From Succinimonas sp045124755 (lineage in GTDB: Bacteria > Pseudomonadota > Gammaproteobacteria > Enterobacterales > Succinivibrionaceae): DNA of 18,199 nt. Below, one piece after another: positions 14,511-18,199 of this stretch; positions within the stretch are counted from its first letter, which is position 1; every line of letters begins with the position of its first letter. The notes below the pieces were generated by a model. The model was not told where the DNA came from. It made no database searches and saw only the letters and a program-made list of their open reading frames with translations. The translations under genes were made by a program, and so were the position numbers. Location of the stretch: the NCBI RefSeq assembly GCF_045124755.1, contig NZ_JBGVMK010000126.1; one strand, given 5' to 3'.

Positions 14511-15785
14511 TATCGCATTATGACCGTTATAGACGGCAAAAAAGGCATATATCATCAGAAGTCCCGCCAAAAGAACCGCAAGAGAGGTAAAAAACACGGA
14601 AAATATCCCTTTAAATAAACGCCGGCAGCAGAACTCATAGCTTTTGAACCCGATTACAAACATCAGCGCTAATAAGGGGAGATAAAGCAAATAGATAAGA
14701 CCGCCCGTCAGCCAGGCATACGATGCCGGCGGCTCCGGCGCTATTAAGGGGATATGCGCAAGCGCAAAAAGCCCGGCGCCGTAAGAGGCGAAGCCAAGCG
14801 GTATCACGATGCGCTTGAACCAGCTCCGGGGGACGGATAAAAATATATTGCTGCGGTTGCTGGCATTCATGGCGGAAAGATATGTTTTGCCCTGAAAAGT
14901 TACGGGGAGCAGCCAGACCGGAAAAAGAACGTACCTGACGCTCCCGGGAGTTACGCTGATGCTATATGACAGGATCCGTCTGGGCTTGTTATCCCCGGCC
15001 ATACGTCTGACGCACCTGTTCAGAATCCGATCCTTGATGCTTTGAAAGTCCGGAGATTTGCAGGCATCAAGAACCTCCGGCGGGGAGGATTCTCCGTATT
15101 TGTCCCGGAGTCCGCAAAACCAGGCTCTGCGAAAGGGCTCAGCATCGATGAGCTTCCACTCATCCTGCCAGGAATCCTGACGCTCGTACTTGCCGGGGGA
15201 AATCTTAACGGGGAGGTCATGGAGCAGCTCCGGGAGAGCTGTCAGATCCAGGTCGTAATGCCCGTCGCATATGCGGGTTTTGTCCGGATCCCTTACCTTA
15301 ACAGCAAGGTCGACCGAGGCCTTAAGGTCATAAACCAGGAAGGGGAGATATACCGGGCGGATGCTTTCGGGAGGAATGTCCCGCCGGAAGCCATCCTTAA
15401 CAGTCGGAGCATAGTCGCAAAATTCCCGGAAGATCTTTAAAAATTCTTCCCGGCCATAGGCAAAGGGGATTACGAGATCCGGCATGACGCCTTTTGCGGT
15501 GCGGGAGGCCCCCCGGACAATGCTCTTGCAGCAGGGGCAGGTTGCAGTGAATGACTGCGCGCCGGGATAAAGGCCGGCGCCGCAGTTCGTGCAGTGCCTG
15601 ACTTCAGGATCCGGCGCCGCATCTTTGCCGCCGTTCCGGGGCGGATGCTTCGCCAGGAGGTCTTCATCAAATTCTTTAATATTATAGGAGGCATCGCAGC
15701 CCGGACAGCGCAGGGCAAATGCCCTGATATCAAATACCAGACTGCGGGAGCAGGCAGGACATTTGCAGAATTCTTCAGTGTTCAT
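14445..15785 (-). CDS. Membrane-anchored double zinc-ribbon protein, paralogue 1
   Basis: A 446-residue protein of unknown role, of the type often labelled 'TFIIB-type zinc ribbon-containing protein'. It has two N-terminal zinc ribbons: C9-x2-C12...C27-x2-C30 and C65-x2-C68...C83-x2-C86. A conserved core follows (MPDLVIPFAYGREEFLKIF, then RPVYLPFLVYDLK), like the 'lPFkv.ke.A...GvYvPFWly' region of the wider family. A segment SVRYVLFPVWLLPVTFQG leads to KTYLSAMNASN and then to four hydrophobic helices (from about residue 325 to the end). A cytosolic metal-binding head on a C-terminal membrane anchor is likely. It ends in TAG at a tandem duplication that cut off an older C-terminus. ATG with GAG five bases upstream; AGGAG lies further off. 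It is closely similar to the next gene along its whole length. Confidence 0.75.
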   Translation of the reverse strand: MNTEEFCKCPACSRSLVFDIRAFALRCPGCDASYNIKEFDEDLLAKHPPRNGGKDAAPDPEVRHCTNCGAGLYPGAQSFTATCPCCKSIVRGASRTAKGVMPDLVIPFAYGREEFLKIFREFCDYAPTVKDGFRRDIPPESIRPVYLPFLVYDLKASVDLAVKVRDPDKTRICDGHYDLDLTALPELLHDLPVKISPGKYERQDSWQDEWKLIDAEPFRRAWFCGLRDKYGESSPPEVLDACKSPDFQSIKDRILNRCVRRMAGDNKPRRILSYSISVTPGSVRYVLFPVWLLPVTFQGKTYLSAMNASNRSNIFLSVPRSWFKRIVIPLGFASYGAGLFALAHIPLIAPEPPASYAWLTGGLIYLLYLPLLALMFVIGFKSYEFCCRRLFKGIFSVFFTSLAVLLAGLLMIYAFFAVYNGHNAIQWVIAICAASLLSALCLIKIQ

Positions 15786-15795
15786 TTGTTCTCAG

Positions 15796-17366
15796 GCTCC
15801 TGTGTTTTCAGCTGCGGAGACCGGGGAGCCGGCTCCGGGGGAGGTTGATACAAATCCTGTCGCAAGCTGCCTGGTCAGGATTCATACAGATCCCGCAGAC
15901 TATGACATCCTTTCATAAAGACCGCCATGTAACTGACAGTCTGAATAACACGCTATGATCGCTATCAGGTGTGCTTCGCGGGCGTGAGGCAGAAGCTGAT
16001 GGACTGGGATAACAGGCTGAATATGAAGAAGAGCGCTATCGCCCACTCTTGCGCATTAGAACCGTCATAGATGGCAAAAAAGGCATATATCATCAGAAGT
16101 GCCGCCAGAATAAGAGCAAGAGAGGTAAAAAGCACGGAAAACATTCCTTTGAATAATCTCCGGCAGCAGAACCCATAGCTCTTGAACCCGATTATACACA
16201 TCAGCGCCAATGAGGGGAGATAAAGCACATAGATGGGAATGATTATCCAGGAATACGGCGCCGGCGCCTGCGGCACCGGCATTGTTACGGGGATGCTGGC
16301 AAGCGCAAAAAGCCCGATGCCGTAAGCTCCGAAGGCAACAGCTATCACGACTCGTTTGAACCAGCTCCGGGGTACGGATAATGCTATATTGCTGCGGTTA
16401 CTGGCATTCATGACGGAAAAATATGTTTGGCCCCGATAAGTGACGGGGAGCAGCCATGCCGGATAAAGAACGTACCTGATGCTCCCGGGAGTTAAGCTGA
16501 TGGACCAATTCGGGATCTCGATGAGCTTCTCCTCCTTAACCATACTCCGGACGCACCTATTCAGAATCCGATCCTTGACGCCTCTGAAGTCCGGAGTTTT
16601 TCCGGGATCAAGTATCTCCGGCGGGGAGACTGTGCCGTATTTGTCCCGGAGCCCGCAAAACCAGACGCTGCTAAAGGGCCGATCATCGATAAGCGCCCAT
16701 TCATCATACCAGGAATCTGCGATCGGTTTTTTTTTGGAGAAATCTTTAACAGGGAGGTCATGGAGCAGCTCCGGGAAAGCCGTCAGATCCAGATCGAAAT
16801 TCTTGCTGCGGTCGAATCTGACTCCGTCCGAATCCTTGAAAATGACAGAGATTTCTGCCGTGCCCTTAAGGTCATAAACCAGAAAGGGGAGGTATACCGG
16901 GCGGACGCTTTCGGGAAGAATGTCCCGCCGGAAGCCGTCCTTAACAGTCGGATCTTCGCCGCAGGATTCCCGGAAGGCCTTTAAAAAGTCTTCCCGGCCA
17001 TAGGAAAACGGGATTACGAGATCCGGCATGATGCCGTCTGCGCTGCGGGAGGCCCCCCGGACAGGGCTCTTGCAGCAGGGGCAGGTTGCGGTGAGTGACT
17101 GCGCGCCGGGATAAAGCCCGGCACCGCAGTTTGTGCAGTGCCTGACCTCCGGATCCGGCGCCGCATCTTTACCGGCGTTCCGGGGCGAATGCTTCGTCAG
17201 GAACTCCTTTTCAAACCTTTCAATATCATAGGAGGCGTCGCAGCCCGGGCAGCGCAGGGAATATGTCACGATATCAAATACCAGACTGCTCGAGCAGGCG
17301 GGACATTTGCATGATTCCTTGATGTTCATTAGTTTTCATGAGCTCCTGTGTTTTCAGTTGCGGAGA
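15796..17366 (-). repeat. Duplicated 5' leader of zinc-ribbon paralogues 1 and 2
   Basis: A 25-base block at 15796-15820 recurs at 17342-17366 with one mismatch, just upstream of the start codon in both genes. On the coding strand it ends in ACAGGAGC, containing the likely AGGAG ribosome-binding site. Conservation of the leader suggests shared expression signals. Confidence 0.75.
15965..17329 (-). CDS. Membrane-anchored double zinc-ribbon protein, paralogue 2
   Basis: A 454-residue paralogue with the same layout: CPACSSSLVFDI...CPGC, then CTNCGAGLYPGAQSLTATCP, the conserved core MPDLVIPFSYGREDFLKAF and RPVYLPFLVYDLK, then SIRYVLYPAWLLPVTYRG and four membrane helices. The most variable part is the middle (about residues 160-200), while the zinc ribbons and the region before the helices are nearly identical to paralogue 1. 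It ends SFCLTPAKHT with TGA, which probably represents the ancestral C-terminus that paralogue 1 lost. It is 179 bases upstream of paralogue 1 in transcription order. AGGAG is 13 bases before the ATG, rather far. No partner gene is apparent; function unknown. Confidence 0.75.
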   Translation of the reverse strand: MNIKESCKCPACSSSLVFDIVTYSLRCPGCDASYDIERFEKEFLTKHSPRNAGKDAAPDPEVRHCTNCGAGLYPGAQSLTATCPCCKSPVRGASRSADGIMPDLVIPFSYGREDFLKAFRESCGEDPTVKDGFRRDILPESVRPVYLPFLVYDLKGTAEISVIFKDSDGVRFDRSKNFDLDLTAFPELLHDLPVKDFSKKKPIADSWYDEWALIDDRPFSSVWFCGLRDKYGTVSPPEILDPGKTPDFRGVKDRILNRCVRSMVKEEKLIEIPNWSISLTPGSIRYVLYPAWLLPVTYRGQTYFSVMNASNRSNIALSVPRSWFKRVVIAVAFGAYGIGLFALASIPVTMPVPQAPAPYSWIIIPIYVLYLPSLALMCIIGFKSYGFCCRRLFKGMFSVLFTSLALILAALLMIYAFFAIYDGSNAQEWAIALFFIFSLLSQSISFCLTPAKHT

Positions 17367-17413
17367 TTATCTGCCGGCCGGATTAGCGGGAACCGATCCG
17401 GGGCGTTTCAGCA

Positions 17414-18199
17414 TCATTCCGGTTTTCTCAGCGGCGCCAGAGGATCCGGGAGCTTCTCCGTTTTGCCGCGGCGCCTGATTTCCGCTGCGGCGCTGCTTTC
17501 CGGGAGATCGATGCAGCGCTTGTCAAAATCGGTTCTGTCCGGGTACAGCGGGCTGTCGAAGTCATTTTTGTCCGGTTCATGATATATGAAATCATCCCCG
17601 CTGAAAAAAAGCAATAATGACAGCGCGCCTATGATTAAGATCGCTATGGCCCAGTTTAGCAGCCGGGCTCCCTCTCCCGGCATGGCGATGGCAAAAAAAG
17701 CGGCCAGCATCAGAAGTCCCAGGCAAAAATACCCGCCGGAGGTTATCAGCGCGGAAGGAAGGCTTTTAAACAGATGCCGGCGGCAGAACTGATAGTTTTT
17801 CAGGTAAATCAGGTACGTCAGCATGATCAACGGCAGAAAAAGAATAAAGAACCGGAACTTCTCCAGATCCTTATACTGTTCCGGCAGCAGCGGCACCGTT
17901 AAAAGGAGAAACGCAAAAGACATCAGCCCGGCGCCGAAGGAACTGAAGCCAAGAGCTATCGCAGCGCTTTTTAACCGGCTCCGGGGCGCGGTTATGGCTG
18001 CTTTGCCGGAGCTGGCGTTCATGACGGAAAGGTATGTCCGGCCCTGATAGCTGACGGGGAACAGCCATACCGGAAAAAGAACGTACCTGATGCTCCGGGG
18101 GGTTATGTCGAGGTACTGGGACGTGATTTTGGCGTCCTTCCGGGAAGTCAGAAGTCTCAGGCAAAGATCCCGGATCCGTTTTTTAATGCCTTCATAGTC
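17414..18199 (-). CDS. Membrane-anchored zinc-ribbon protein, paralogue 3 (5' end beyond the window)
   Basis: The minus-strand frame is open from the window edge at 18199 to the stop at 17414, giving the last 261 residues. It contains SIRYVLFPVWLFPVSYQG, RTYLSVMNAS, a shorter SRLKSAAIALGFSSFGAG block, and four hydrophobic helices matching paralogues 1 and 2. The ATG at 18022 is internal (Met of the VMNAS motif) and not the true start. The zinc ribbons expected at the N-terminus lie outside the window. It differs from the other two by a hydrophilic C-terminal tail of about 60 residues (GDDFIYHEPDKNDFDSPLYP and onwards). It is the most divergent of the three, so probably the oldest split. Its stop lies 84 bases before the start of paralogue 2. 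Confidence 0.75.
   Translation of the reverse strand, partial: DYEGIKKRIRDLCLRLLTSRKDAKITSQYLDITPRSIRYVLFPVWLFPVSYQGRTYLSVMNASSGKAAITAPRSRLKSAAIALGFSSFGAGLMSFAFLLLTVPLLPEQYKDLEKFRFFILFLPLIMLTYLIYLKNYQFCRRHLFKSLPSALITSGGYFCLGLLMLAAFFAIAMPGEGARLLNWAIAILIIGALSLLLFFSGDDFIYHEPDKNDFDSPLYPDRTDFDKRCIDLPESSAAAEIRRRGKTEKLPDPLAPLRKPE

Larger units (their letters stand above)
14338..15904 (-). repeat. Duplicated 3' flank of zinc-ribbon paralogues 1 and 2
   Basis: A 31-base block at 14338-14368 (GTCAGGA...CAGACTATG) recurs at 15874-15904 with two mismatches. It lies downstream of each of the two paralogues. This marks a tandem duplication unit of about 1.5 kb that included flanking non-coding DNA. Confidence 0.75.

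Overview
The window looks like a chromosomal stretch of a GC-rich gammaproteobacterium. A Succinivibrionaceae-like (Aeromonadales) gut anaerobe is my best guess, from the gammaproteobacterial Rnf proteins (RnfC with an Ala/Lys-rich C-terminal tail), the gut-type DUF6273 and PD-(D/E)XK (Rpn-like) proteins, and local codon use. This is inference; no rRNA or marker gene is present. No tRNA, rRNA or CRISPR array was seen.

Layout. (1) 1-2400: a decayed IS4/IS1634-like insertion sequence. A near-consensus promoter precedes a transposase broken by three frameshifts, and its C-terminus carries four AT-hook motifs. (2) 2420-3037: an AT-richer DUF488 gene. (3) 3119-6787: a 1222-codon Hanks-type protein kinase gene with one in-frame amber codon. 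It encodes a kinase domain, a long array of about 67-residue helical repeats and a C-terminal DUF6273 (C-type-lectin-like) domain. The end of that domain resembles the variable region of diversity-generating retroelement (DGR) target proteins. (4) 6788-7308: about 520 bases without a convincing gene. (5) 7381-8415: a PD-(D/E)XK (Rpn/transposase-like) protein with a consensus promoter and a terminator. (6) 8526-9593, minus: a GT4 glycosyltransferase. (7) 9775-14133, minus: rnfC-rnfD-rnfG-rnfE, with its own promoter and terminator but without rnfA and rnfB next to it. (8) 14445-18199, minus: three tandem paralogues of a membrane-anchored double zinc-ribbon protein, the third cut by the window edge. 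Flank repeats show that they arose by tandem duplication.

The minus-strand Rnf genes encode four of the six subunits of an ion-pumping, flavin-containing ferredoxin:NAD+ oxidoreductase (or the SoxR-reducing Rsx complex). RnfA and RnfB must come from elsewhere if the complex works. The left half (1-8500) is accessory in character: a broken IS, an AT-rich gene, an interrupted kinase and a divergent nuclease.

The best candidate for an unusual system is the kinase-repeat-DUF6273 protein as a possible DGR target acting in trans. No reverse transcriptase or template repeat lies in the window, so this is a hypothesis.
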